Shown here piece by piece: positions 1-5,397 of a stretch of 5,397 nucleotides of DNA. A program made the translations under genes and the position numbers. Numbering within the stretch: position 1 is the first letter of the stretch; the number at the start of each line of letters is the position of its first letter. The notes below the pieces were generated by a model. The model ran no database searches, was not told the origin of the DNA, and worked only from the letters and a program-made list of their open reading frames with translations. The stretch covers positions 1-5,397 of the forward strand of contig JASLAV010000735.1 in assembly GCA_030146905.1 (NCBI GenBank), read 5' to 3'. Source of the DNA: Lentzea sp. Lineage in GTDB: Bacteria; Actinomycetota; Actinomycetes; Mycobacteriales; Pseudonocardiaceae.

Positions 1-480
1 GATGTCGGTGCCCGGCAACGGGGTTGTGCCGAACGACGTGTAGCCGGCGGGGAAGTCGGCGACGGCCGTGTCACCCAGCACCACCAGCGCGAGACCGCGG
101 TAGAGGGCGAGCGTGCCGATGGTGACCGCGAGCGACGGCAGTCCGAGCCGCGTGACCAGCAGGCCGTTGACCGCCCCGCACACGGCGCCCGCCACGACGA
201 CGGTGGGCAGGATCGTCTCCAGCGACCAGCCGGCGTTCCACAGCCAGCCGATCAACGCGCTGGACAGGCCGAGCACCGAGGCCACGGACAGGTCGATCTC
301 GCCCGCGACGATCACGAGGGTGAGCGGCAGGGCGATGAGCGCGATCTCGCCGATGTCGAGGCCGAGGTAGAAGAGGTTGCCGCCGGACAGGAACGAGCCG
401 TCCGTGCTCACCTGACCGGTCAGCGCCACCACGACGAGCAGGAACACCAGCGCGGTCTCCCACCGCAGGAGGTTACGCAT
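1..480 (-). CDS. CUT2 sugar ABC transporter permease 2 (RbsC family; 3' end cut by window)
   Basis: Inner-membrane subunit of a sugar importer; with the other permease it should form the translocation channel driven by the adjacent ATPase. The first 160 residues are present and the frame runs open through base 1. Hydrophobic segments lie at about residues 10-22, 45-60, 63-80 and 90-107. The RbsC-family signature AGEIDLSVASVLGL (59-72) and the stretch LGLPSLAVTIGTLALYRGLA (112-131) are clear. The ATG at 478-480 is preceded by GGAAGGG (488-494) with a 7-base gap, and it overlaps the stop of permease 1 by 8 bases (ATGCGTAA), suggesting coupled translation. It is clearly diverged from permease 1, so the channel is probably a heterodimer, as in RhaP/RhaQ or LsrC/LsrD. 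The sequence looks RhaQ-like to me, but that is from memory. Family certain; substrate inferred. Confidence 0.93.
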   Translation of the reverse strand, partial: MRNLLRWETALVFLLVVVALTGQVSTDGSFLSGGNLFYLGLDIGEIALIALPLTLVIVAGEIDLSVASVLGLSSALIGWLWNAGWSLETILPTVVVAGAVCGAVNGLLVTRLGLPSLAVTIGTLALYRGLALVVLGDTAVADFPAGYTSFGTTPLPGTDI

Positions 481-1507
481 GGCTGGTCCCTTCCGAGGTG
501 CGCAGGGCCCTCGCCAGGCGGAGCGCGAGGAGCCGGTCGACGGTGATGGCGCTGAGCAGGAGCGCGCCGGAGATGGCCTGCTGCCAGAACGCGGGGATCT
601 GCAGCACCACCAGGCAGCTCGTGATCGTGCCCAGCAGGAGTGCGCCGAGCGCGGCACCGGCCACCGTCCCGGAGCCGCCGAAGATCGCGACACCGCCGAC
701 GACCACCGCGGCGACGACCTGGAGCTCCAGACCGGTGCCCGCCGCCGCGTCCACCGTGCCGTACCTGGCCACCCACAGCGCGCCGGCCAGACCCGCGACC
801 AGTCCGGAGAGGACGAACGTCGTGAGCGTGCGCCTGGCCACCGGGATGCCCGCGAGCGTGGCGGCCTCCGGATTGGAGCCGATCGCGTACAGCTCACGGC
901 CGGAGCGGTAGGAACGCAGGTACACGGCGGCGACCGCGATCACCGCGACGGTGATCAGGACGAGGACCGGGACATCCAGGACCCGGCTGCTGCCCAGGTC
1001 CAGCAGCGCGTCGGGGAGGTTGGCCGCGTTGACCTGCTGGCCCTGGGCCAGCGCGTAGTCGATGCCGCGGAAGACGTAGAGGGTGCCGAGGGTGACGACG
1101 AGGCTGGGGACGTTGCCCAGCGCCACCAGCAGGCCGTTGAGCAGGCCGCAGGCGAGCCCGACGGCGACACCGAGGCCGATGCCGGCGACCAGCGGGGTGC
1201 CGGGGTGGTCGGCGAACTGCTGCGCGGTGAGGAAGGCGGACAGGCCCAGGACGGAACCCACCGAGAGGTCGACGTTGCGGGTGATCACGACGAGGGTCTG
1301 GCCCACGGCGAGGAGTGCGACGATCGAGGCGTTGAGCAGGAGGTCGCGCAGGCTCTGGGGCTGGACGAACCTCGGGTTCACGATCGCCGTGGGGATGACG
1401 ACGAGCGCCAGTGCCACGACGATGCCGAGCTCGCGGACGCGGCCGACGCGGTCGGTGAGCCGCCGGGCCGCGGTGCCGCGGGCGGGAGCGGTGGCGGTCG
1501 CCGTCAT
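473..1507 (-). CDS. CUT2 sugar ABC transporter permease 1 (RbsC family)
   Basis: Complete 344-residue membrane permease, a normal length for RbsC-type proteins. A polar N-terminal tail of about 25 residues precedes the first membrane segment (28-43). Further hydrophobic segments follow at about 58-76, 82-95, 105-130, 178-197, 230-248, 263-275, 282-303 and 310-325. Family motifs: [15 protein letters not shown] (77-90; the usual form is GGIDLSVGS), [16 protein letters not shown] (133-148), and the cytoplasmic coupling region [16 protein letters not shown] (208-223), which should contact the ATPase. The ATG at 1505-1507 has AGGTGG (1512-1517) four bases upstream and overlaps the ATPase stop codon as ATGA. 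It should pair with the downstream permease to carry a monosaccharide, perhaps a deoxysugar such as rhamnose. That substrate is inference from the two-permease layout. Confidence 0.96.
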   Translation of the reverse strand: MTATATAPARGTAARRLTDRVGRVRELGIVVALALVVIPTAIVNPRFVQPQSLRDLLLNASIVALLAVGQTLVVITRNVDLSVGSVLGLSAFLTAQQFADHPGTPLVAGIGLGVAVGLACGLLNGLLVALGNVPSLVVTLGTLYVFRGIDYALAQGQQVNAANLPDALLDLGSSRVLDVPVLVLITVAVIAVAAVYLRSYRSGRELYAIGSNPEAATLAGIPVARRTLTTFVLSGLVAGLAGALWVARYGTVDAAAGTGLELQVVAAVVVGGVAIFGGSGTVAGAALGALLLGTITSCLVVLQIPAFWQQAISGALLLSAITVDRLLALRLARALRTSEGTSHA

Positions 1508-3003
1508 CGAGCCACCTGCCCCGCGGCCGCGAGCGCGACGCGTTCCTCTGTCGCCTCTGCCCGGTCCAGCTCCTCGACCAGCCGTCCTTCGTGCATCACC
1601 AGCACGCGGTCGGCCATCCCGAGCACCTCCGGCAGCTCCGACGAGATCATCAGCACCGCCACGCCCTGTCCCGCCAGCTCCGACAGCAACCGGTGCACCT
1701 CGGCCTTGGTGCCGACGTCGATGCCGCGCGTCGGTTCGTCGACGATCAGCACGGAAGGCTCACGCGCCAGCCACTTCGCGAGCACGACCTTCTGCTGGTT
1801 GCCGCCGGACAGCACCCCGACGGGGTCGCCCAGCCGCGCGAACTTGAGCCGCAGCTTGACCGCCCAGTCCTCGGCGAGCGCGCGTTCGCTGCGGCGGCGC
1901 AGCAGCCCGAACGTCGACAGCCTGCCCAGCGAGGCGAGCGCGGTGTTGCGTTCGATGGACGCGTCCATCACGAGTCCCTGCTGGCGGCGGTCCTCCGGCA
2001 CGAACCCGATCCCCGCGGCCATGGCGGCGGTGGGGGAGCCGTACTTGAGCTTCTCACCGCGCACGTGCACGGAACCGCCGTCGGGCCGGTCGATGCCGAA
2101 GATCGCACGCGCGACCTCGCTGCGTCCCGCGCCCACAAGTCCCGACAGCGCGACGATCTCGCCTGCCCGCACGTCGAAGGACACGTCGGTGAACACGCCC
2201 TCGCGGGTCAGGCGTCGCACCGAGAGCAGCACCTCGCCCGCTGTCGTGTCCTGCTTGGGGAAGAGCTGCGACAGCTCACGGCCGACCATCCGGCGCACCA
2301 GCGAGTCCGGTGTCTCGCCGGCGAGCTCACCCGACCAGACGAACGCGCCGTCGCGCAGCACGGTGGCGCGCTGGCACAGCTCGAACACCTCGCCGAGCCG
2401 GTGCGACACGAACAGCACCGCGGCGTCCTGGTCGCGCAACGCCCGCACCACGCCGAAGAGCCGCTCGACCTCGTGCGCGGACAGGGCGGCCGTCGGTTCG
2501 TCCATCACGATCACGCGGGCGTCGAACGACAGCGCCTTCGCGATCTCCACGAGCTGCTGGTCCGCAATGGACAGTCCGCGCGCCGGCCGTGCCGGGTCGA
2601 GCCGGACACCGAGGCGGGAGAACAGCTCCGCCGTGCGCGCGTGCATCTCGCCGACGTCGATGCGCCGCCCGAGCCCGAGCGGCTGACGGCCCATGAACAC
2701 GTTCTCCGCCACCGACAGGTCGCCGAACAGCGTCGGTTCCTGGTAGATGATCGCGATGCCGGCGGCGAGTGCGTCGGCGGGACCGGAGAACCTGACGGGA
2801 CTGCCGTCGACCAGCACCTGCCCCGAATCCGGGCGGTGGACCCCGGCCAGCGTCTTGATCAGCGTCGACTTGCCGGCGCCGTTCTCACCGAGCAGGGCGT
2901 GGGCCTCGCCCGGCAGCAGCCGCAGCGACACCCCGGCCAACGCGCGGACGGCGCCGAAGGACTTGCTCACCTCGTCCAGCGCCACCACGGGAGGTCGGTC
3001 CAC
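1504..3003 (-). CDS. CUT2 sugar ABC transporter ATP-binding protein, two fused ATPase domains (RbsA/MglA/AraG family)
   Basis: Cytoplasmic energy subunit of the importer; 499 residues from the start chosen here, matching the usual ~500 of RbsA-type proteins. Domain 1: Walker [10 protein letters not shown] (39-47), Q-loop Gln88, signature LSIADQQ (144-150), Walker B VIVMDEP (164-170), switch His201. Domain 2: a degenerate Walker [10 protein letters not shown] (288-296), with Arg where Lys is usual; signature LSGGNQQ (398-404); Walker B VLIVDEP (418-424); and Ser454 in place of the switch His (ISSELPE). This asymmetry is typical of the family, so domain 1 probably does most of the hydrolysis. 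Start: the GTG at 3001-3003 has GGAG (3010-3013) six bases upstream. A longer frame from a GTG at 3054 exists, but its extra 17 codons contain the operator at 3022-3037 and begin upstream of the predicted transcript start. GTGs at residues 6-7 are less likely alternatives. First gene of the operon; the stop overlaps the next ATG by 4 bases. Confidence 0.95.
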   Translation of the reverse strand: MDRPPVVALDEVSKSFGAVRALAGVSLRLLPGEAHALLGENGAGKSTLIKTLAGVHRPDSGQVLVDGSPVRFSGPADALAAGIAIIYQEPTLFGDLSVAENVFMGRQPLGLGRRIDVGEMHARTAELFSRLGVRLDPARPARGLSIADQQLVEIAKALSFDARVIVMDEPTAALSAHEVERLFGVVRALRDQDAAVLFVSHRLGEVFELCQRATVLRDGAFVWSGELAGETPDSLVRRMVGRELSQLFPKQDTTAGEVLLSVRRLTREGVFTDVSFDVRAGEIVALSGLVGAGRSEVARAIFGIDRPDGGSVHVRGEKLKYGSPTAAMAAGIGFVPEDRRQQGLVMDASIERNTALASLGRLSTFGLLRRRSERALAEDWAVKLRLKFARLGDPVGVLSGGNQQKVVLAKWLAREPSVLIVDEPTRGIDVGTKAEVHRLLSELAGQGVAVLMISSELPEVLGMADRVLVMHEGRLVEELDRAEATEERVALAAAGQVAR

Positions 3004-3021
3004 GTCCGTCTCCGTCTCTTC

Positions 3022-3037
3022 GTTGAAACGTTTTAAC
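3022..3037. promoter_or_regulatory. LacI-type operator O1 (transporter operon)
   Basis: GTTGAAACGTTTTAAC is symmetric at 14 of 16 positions about a central CG. Its core AAACGTTT matches the centres of known LacI-family operators (PurR boxes and CcpA cre sites). It sits just downstream of the candidate transporter promoter, where bound repressor would block the polymerase, and a related site precedes the repressor gene. This makes it the likely target of the adjacent LacI protein. Confidence 0.72.
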
Positions 3038-3052
3038 CGTTGAGCTAGAAGC

Positions 3053-3081
3053 ACTCTGGGTGCGTTGCGTCACCATGTCAA
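3053..3081 (-). promoter_or_regulatory. Candidate promoter of the sugar transporter operon
   Basis: On the minus strand, a consensus -35 box TTGACA (3076-3081) is followed after exactly 17 bases by CAGAGT (3053-3058), an acceptable -10 box. Transcription would begin near 3046, giving a leader of roughly 43 bases to the GTG at 3003 and placing the operator at 3022-3037 about 10-25 bases downstream of the start. The perfect -35 and ideal spacing are seen directly; activity is inferred. Confidence 0.6.
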
Positions 3082-3092
3082 GACTTGCGAGG

Positions 3093-3098
3093 TACGAT
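3093..3098 (+). promoter_or_regulatory. Candidate -10 box of the LacI repressor gene
   Basis: TACGAT fits the TANNNT pattern and would place the transcript start near 3105, inside the second operator and 25 bases before the GTG start. No good -35 box is found 16-18 bases upstream (that region reads roughly TCACCA), so the promoter would be weak or act by another route. Its upstream side abuts the -35 box of the divergent transporter promoter. Confidence 0.35.
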
Positions 3099-3100
3099 TC

Positions 3101-3116
3101 GTTGTCACGTTTCAAC
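3101..3116. promoter_or_regulatory. LacI-type operator O2 (repressor gene, autoregulation)
   Basis: GTTGTCACGTTTCAAC is symmetric at 12 of 16 positions and identical to O1 at 13 of 16; the outer GTT/AAC and the central ACGT are conserved. It lies directly before the ribosome binding site of the LacI gene and across the predicted transcript start, so binding would silence the repressor's own gene. It is less symmetric than O1 and probably weaker. The O1-O2 centre distance is 79 bp. Confidence 0.6.
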
Positions 3117-3123
3117 AAAGGAG
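3117..3123 (+). promoter_or_regulatory. Ribosome binding site that fixes the LacI gene start
   Basis: AAAGGAG lies six bases before the GTG at 3130. It begins immediately after operator O2 and decides against a longer frame opening at 3085, whose first codons would run through O2. Confidence 0.85.
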
Positions 3124-3129
3124 CCGCCC

Positions 3130-4143
3130 GTGAAGCCGTCAGTGGGCATCCGCGACGTCGCGCAGCACGCGGGCGTGTCCAACGCGACCGTCTCGAACGT
3201 GCTGAACCGGCCGGACGTCGTCGCCCCCGCGACGCGGCAACGGGTGCTGGCCGCCATCGAGCAGCTCGGCTTCGTGCGCAACGAGTCCGCCCGGCAGCTG
3301 AGGGCAGGCCGCAGCAGGGTGATCGCCTACGTCGTGCTCGACGCGGCGAACCCGTTCTTCACCGACGTGGCGCGCGGTGTCGAGGACGCGGCCAGGGACG
3401 CGGGTCTCGCGCTCTTCCTGTGCAACAGCGCTTCCGACGACGGCCGCGAGCGCGAGTACCTGGAACTGCTGCACGAACAACGCGTCGAGGGCATCCTGAT
3501 CACCCCGGTCGGCACGGAGAGCACCCAGTTCGCCGACCGCGGCACGCCGGTGGTGCTGGTCGACCGCGAGGCGACCGACGGGACGCGGTGCTCGGTGGCC
3601 GTCGACGACGTGCTCGGCGGTGAGCTCGCGGTGACCCACCTGATCGAGAGCGGCCACACCCGCATCGCGATGGTCGGCGGCCCGCTGTCGATCCAGCAGG
3701 TGCGCGATCGTCGTGAGGGCGCCCTGCGCGCCATCTCCTCGGCGGGGCTGTCGGCCGAGGCGCTCACGTTTCTGGAGACCAAGGGCCTGCGCGTGGGCGA
3801 GGGCCGCAACGCGGGGGAGAGGCTCGTCGGCCTGCCCTCCTCACGCCGTCCCACGGCGGCGTTCTGCGCCAACGACCTGCTCGCGCTCGGCCTGCTGCAG
3901 TCGATGACGCAGCAGGGCCTGCGCGTGCCGGACGACCTCGCCGTGGTGGGGTACGACGACATCGAGTTCGCCGCGGCCGCCGCCGTGCCGCTCACATCCG
4001 TGCGCCAGCCGCGCGAGCAGCTGGGCAGGACCGCGACCCGGCTGCTGCTGGCGGAGAACGAGCCGGACCACGAGCACCGGCACGTGAAGTTCCAGCCGGA
4101 GCTCGTGGTCCGCGCGTCCACCGCGACCAGGCGGACTACCTGA
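3130..4143 (+). CDS. LacI-family transcriptional regulator, probable local repressor of the sugar transporter operon
   Basis: A 337-residue sugar-responsive DNA-binding protein of normal LacI/GalR length. The N-terminal helix-turn-helix is IRDVAQHAGVSNATVSNVLN (7-26), followed by the hinge helix around SARQLRAG (53-60), where Leu57 should wedge into the operator centre. The rest is a periplasmic-binding-protein-like sensor: ANPFFTDVARGVEDAA (73-88), LLHEQRVEGILITP (113-126), HLIESGHTRIAMVGG (170-184), AFCANDLLALGLLQ (244-257) and VPDDLAVVGYDDIEF (266-280), all classic family blocks. The start is the GTG preceded by AAAGGAG at a 6-base gap. Transcribed away from the transporter operon with two similar operators between them, it most likely represses both and is released by the imported sugar or a product of it. 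The 3' end overlaps the convergent gene by 8 bases. Family certain; ligand unknown, possibly L-rhamnose. Confidence 0.96.
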   Translation: MKPSVGIRDVAQHAGVSNATVSNVLNRPDVVAPATRQRVLAAIEQLGFVRNESARQLRAGRSRVIAYVVLDAANPFFTDVARGVEDAARDAGLALFLCNSASDDGREREYLELLHEQRVEGILITPVGTESTQFADRGTPVVLVDREATDGTRCSVAVDDVLGGELAVTHLIESGHTRIAMVGGPLSIQQVRDRREGALRAISSAGLSAEALTFLETKGLRVGEGRNAGERLVGLPSSRRPTAAFCANDLLALGLLQSMTQQGLRVPDDLAVVGYDDIEFAAAAAVPLTSVRQPREQLGRTATRLLLAENEPDHEHRHVKFQPELVVRASTATRRTT

Positions 4144-4546
4144 CGATCGTCATTTCCCGGTTTTCCTCGATGAAGCCGGAATTGTCCGGCGGGAGGTAGA
4201 CGTTCAGCGAGGCCGAAGTGAACGCGACCCCCGGCCGGAATGCTTTCGTGCGCGACACCACGGTCACGTCGACCTTGTGGAACTCACCGGTGCACGGAAC
4301 GCTCGGCGTGTACCTGTCGCCGACCGCGAGCTCGCCCCGCACGTTCTGCGTGACCTGCACCCACAACGACCCCGACGCGCCGTTCTGGCACATCACCCGC
4401 GTCGGCACGGTGAGGGCGGCACCGCGCGCCTCCAGTCTCGCCTGCGGTTGCAACGCGACGGACGCCTCGACCCGCGCCGCAGACGCGGGCAGTGCGACGA
4501 CCATTGTCGCGCTGACCGCCAGCACGAACGCCAAAATTGCACGCAC
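4136..4546 (-). CDS. Small secreted protein with two cysteines, function unknown
   Basis: A 136-residue protein exported by the Sec route. The signal peptide is clear: a short basic start (VRA), a hydrophobic core (residues 4-20) and ALPASA ending near residue 23, where cleavage is expected. The mature part of about 113 residues looks mostly beta-strand, with alternating stretches such as GSLWVQVTQNV and KVDVTVVS. It has two cysteines, in VMCQNGASGSLW (Cys near 55) and VPCTGEFHKV (Cys near 86), likely forming a disulfide. The layout recalls small actinobacterial beta-sandwich proteins of unknown function (DUF6299-like), from memory only. No catalytic motif, membrane anchor or LPXTG signal is visible. 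Start: the GTG at 4544-4546 has GAGGTGA (4552-4558) five bases upstream; a GTG three codons earlier (4555) lacks such a site. The frame stays open much further upstream, but only as antisense of the kinase gene. Confidence 0.82.
   Translation of the reverse strand: MRAILAFVLAVSATMVVALPASAARVEASVALQPQARLEARGAALTVPTRVMCQNGASGSLWVQVTQNVRGELAVGDRYTPSVPCTGEFHKVDVTVVSRTKAFRPGVAFTSASLNVYLPPDNSGFIEENREMTIVR
4141..4152. repeat. Perfect 12-bp palindrome at the convergent gene junction
   Basis: TGACGATCGTCA begins at the LacI stop codon and lies within the last codons of the convergent secreted-protein gene. A palindrome of this length may be chance. It is recorded because it sits exactly where two converging transcripts meet and no ordinary terminator is present. 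Confidence 0.4.
4175..4190. repeat. Hairpin GCCGGA-ATTG-TCCGGC downstream of the LacI gene
   Basis: A perfect 6-bp stem with a 4-base loop lies 32 bases after the LacI stop codon, within the 3' coding part of the secreted-protein gene. No T-run follows on the plus strand (GGGAGG follows), so it is not a canonical intrinsic terminator. It may help 3' end formation of the LacI transcript, or it may simply reflect the Pro-Asp-Asn-Ser-Gly coding sequence. Confidence 0.3.
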
Positions 4547-4555
4547 GATTCTCAC

Positions 4556-4747
4556 CTCGTTCTCGTGGAAGGGATGAATGCGGCCGCGAGACGACATTAG
4601 CCAGGGGGTGATGAATCGAGCGAGGGGCCATTGATCGTCATGTGGACCATTCGCCGTGCGCGGGAAAGTTCCGTGTGAAGGCCCGGCCGGGTGCGCCGGA
4701 ACCATTCCGTGATGATTGGGCCACGCGCTTGGCGGGCACCCCCGACC
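4556..4747. other. Divergent intergenic region between the secreted-protein and pseudokinase genes
   Basis: About 190 bases without a gene. On the minus strand, TAATGT (4594-4599) is a reasonable -10 box for the secreted-protein gene, with a predicted start near 4587, but no good -35 box lies at the right distance. On the plus strand I find no convincing promoter for the kinase-like gene. Two short inverted repeats occur there: GGAAAGTTCC (4663-4672) and GGAACCATTCC (4698-4708), both of the form GGAA-N2/3-TTCC with starts 35 bases apart. They could be regulator sites. A 9-base match, GATCGTCAT, at 4145 and 4633 is probably chance. Confidence 0.4.
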
Positions 4748-5397
4748 ATGCCGGACACACCTCTCCTCGCCAACCGGTACCGCGTGGGCGAACTGCTGGG
4801 CACGGGCGGCACGACCGAGCTGCGTCGAGGCACGGACACCCTGCTGGCGCGCGATGTCGCGATCAGGTTCTTCCGCCACGGCCAGAACCCGACCGACGCA
4901 CGCCGCGTGGACGACGAGATCCGCGCGCTCGCGCGGTTGTCGCACCCCGGCCTGGTCGCGGTCTTCGACGCCGACCCGTCCGCCGAGGTCCCGTACGCGG
5001 TGCTGGAGAGGGTCGAGGGCCGCACGCTGCGCGGCAGGATCACCGCCGGCCCGATGGGCGCCGGGGACGTGCGTCGGCTGGGCGCGGCGCTGGCCGATGC
5101 GCTGGCCCACGTCCACGCGCACGGTTTCGTCCACCACGGGGTCAAGCCCTCGAACGTCCTGCTGTGCGACGACGACGCACCGCGCCTGGCCGACCTCGGC
5201 TTCGCCAGCCTGGCACCCGCGCAGGTGCCGGGTGGTGAGCTCGCCGGGGCGGCGGACGTGCGTGCGCTCGGGCTGGTGCTGGTGGAGTGCCTGACAGGAC
5301 GCCCGCACCGGCGGCCGCAGGTGCCGGACGACCTGCCGTTCGACCTCAAGCGGCTGCTGGCGGCGATGATCTCGCCGTTCGCCGCTCAGCGCCCGAC
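4748..5397 (+). CDS. Ser/Thr protein kinase-like protein, probable pseudokinase (3' end cut by window)
   Basis: The first 216 residues of a Pkn-type (Hanks) kinase fold; the frame is open to the window edge. Recognisable blocks: glycine loop LLGTGGTTEL (16-25), VAIR (37-40), helix-C Glu57, LSHPGLVAVFDA (64-75), a helix-E region ending at HVHAHGFVHHGVKPSNVLL (121-139), LADLGFA (147-153), APAQ (156-159), DVRALGLVLVECLTG (170-184), and a final RP (215-216) where subdomain XI ends. Key residues are altered: VAIK Lys to Arg40, HRD to HHG (catalytic Asp to Gly131), DFG to DLG, APE Glu to Ala158. Only four residues separate DLG from APAQ, so the activation loop is essentially absent. Lys133, Asn136, Asp149 and Asp170 remain. 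No frameshift or stop is seen, so this looks like a kept pseudokinase rather than a decayed gene. The ATG at 4748 suits the domain border but has only a weak ribosome site; the in-frame GTG-ATG at 4709-4714 is an alternative. Any membrane or sensor domain lies beyond the window. Confidence 0.88.
   Translation, partial: MPDTPLLANRYRVGELLGTGGTTELRRGTDTLLARDVAIRFFRHGQNPTDARRVDDEIRALARLSHPGLVAVFDADPSAEVPYAVLERVEGRTLRGRITAGPMGAGDVRRLGAALADALAHVHAHGFVHHGVKPSNVLLCDDDAPRLADLGFASLAPAQVPGGELAGAADVRALGLVLVECLTGRPHRRPQVPDDLPFDLKRLLAAMISPFAAQRP

Noticed and set aside
2112..2145. Loss of the Walker A lysine in the second ATPase domain (GAGRSE)
   Set aside because: This degenerate form is a standard feature of RbsA/MglA/AraG-type proteins, so it is not evidence of inactivation or novelty.
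479..2686. A 735-codon open frame on the plus strand opposite the ATPase and permease genes
   Set aside because: It is antisense to unmistakable ABC transporter genes, and its product is low-complexity (rich in Arg, Gly, Glu, Asp, Ser) with no known domain. It is open because stop codons are rare in high-GC antisense frames.
3085..3129. A 15-residue N-terminal extension of the LacI protein
   Set aside because: It would encode operator O2 and the ribosome binding site AAAGGAG. The GTG at 3130 starts right before the helix-turn-helix, as is normal for the family.
4145..4641. A 9-base direct repeat GATCGTCAT at 4145 and 4633 flanking the secreted-protein gene, as possible mobile-element target duplications
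   Set aside because: There is no transposase, integrase or terminal inverted repeat, and the gene has the same composition as its neighbours. A 9-base match in this much sequence is not remarkable enough.
4642..5294. Two other plus-strand open frames (4642-5238 and 4716-5294) overlapping the kinase-like gene
   Set aside because: They are out of frame with the recognisable kinase motifs, and their products are Arg/Pro/Gly-rich without domains.
4547..5308. An extension of the secreted-protein frame by about 250 codons upstream on the minus strand
   Set aside because: It lies antisense to the kinase-like gene, and its product lacks domain features. The signal peptide and a strong ribosome site at 4552-4558 place the real start at 4546 (or 4555).

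Overview
The window is about 70% GC by eye, uses GTG starts freely, keeps long antisense frames open by GC bias alone, and carries a Pkn-type Ser/Thr kinase-like gene beside a small Sec-exported protein. All of this points to a high-GC actinobacterium, plausibly a Pseudonocardiales or related filamentous genus. The genus cannot be fixed from the sequence.

Left part (1-3003, all minus strand): a sugar-import operon of the CUT2 (RbsA/RbsC) class, read right to left as a fused two-domain ATPase, permease 1, then permease 2 (its 3' part is cut by the window edge). The genes overlap by 4 and 8 bases, so they are probably translationally coupled. Two different RbsC-type permeases are encoded. This fits heteromeric CUT2 importers such as rhamnose (RhaTPQ) or AI-2 (LsrACD) systems better than the single-permease ribose system. 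The periplasmic-type binding protein and catabolic enzymes would lie off the left edge, so the substrate is not settled; L-rhamnose is my first guess, as inference.

Middle (3004-4143): a 126-base divergent control region, then a LacI-family repressor on the plus strand. The control region holds back-to-back promoter candidates and two related 16-bp partial palindromes (3022-3037 and 3101-3116), each just downstream of or across a predicted transcription start. The simple model is that the LacI protein represses both the transporter operon and itself until the sugar binds. The position of the first operator also shows that the longest possible ATPase reading frame is too long at its N-terminus; the GTG at 3003 is the better start.

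Right part (4136-5397): a small secreted two-cysteine protein on the minus strand, whose last 8 bases overlap the 3' end of the LacI gene, and, divergent from it, a Ser/Thr kinase-like gene running off the right edge. The kinase fold is recognisable, but the VAIK lysine, the HRD aspartate, the DFG phenylalanine and the APE glutamate are all replaced, and nearly all of the activation loop is missing. It reads as an intact gene for a pseudokinase and is the most unusual item here. I see no RNA genes, insertion sequences, CRISPR arrays or phage genes.
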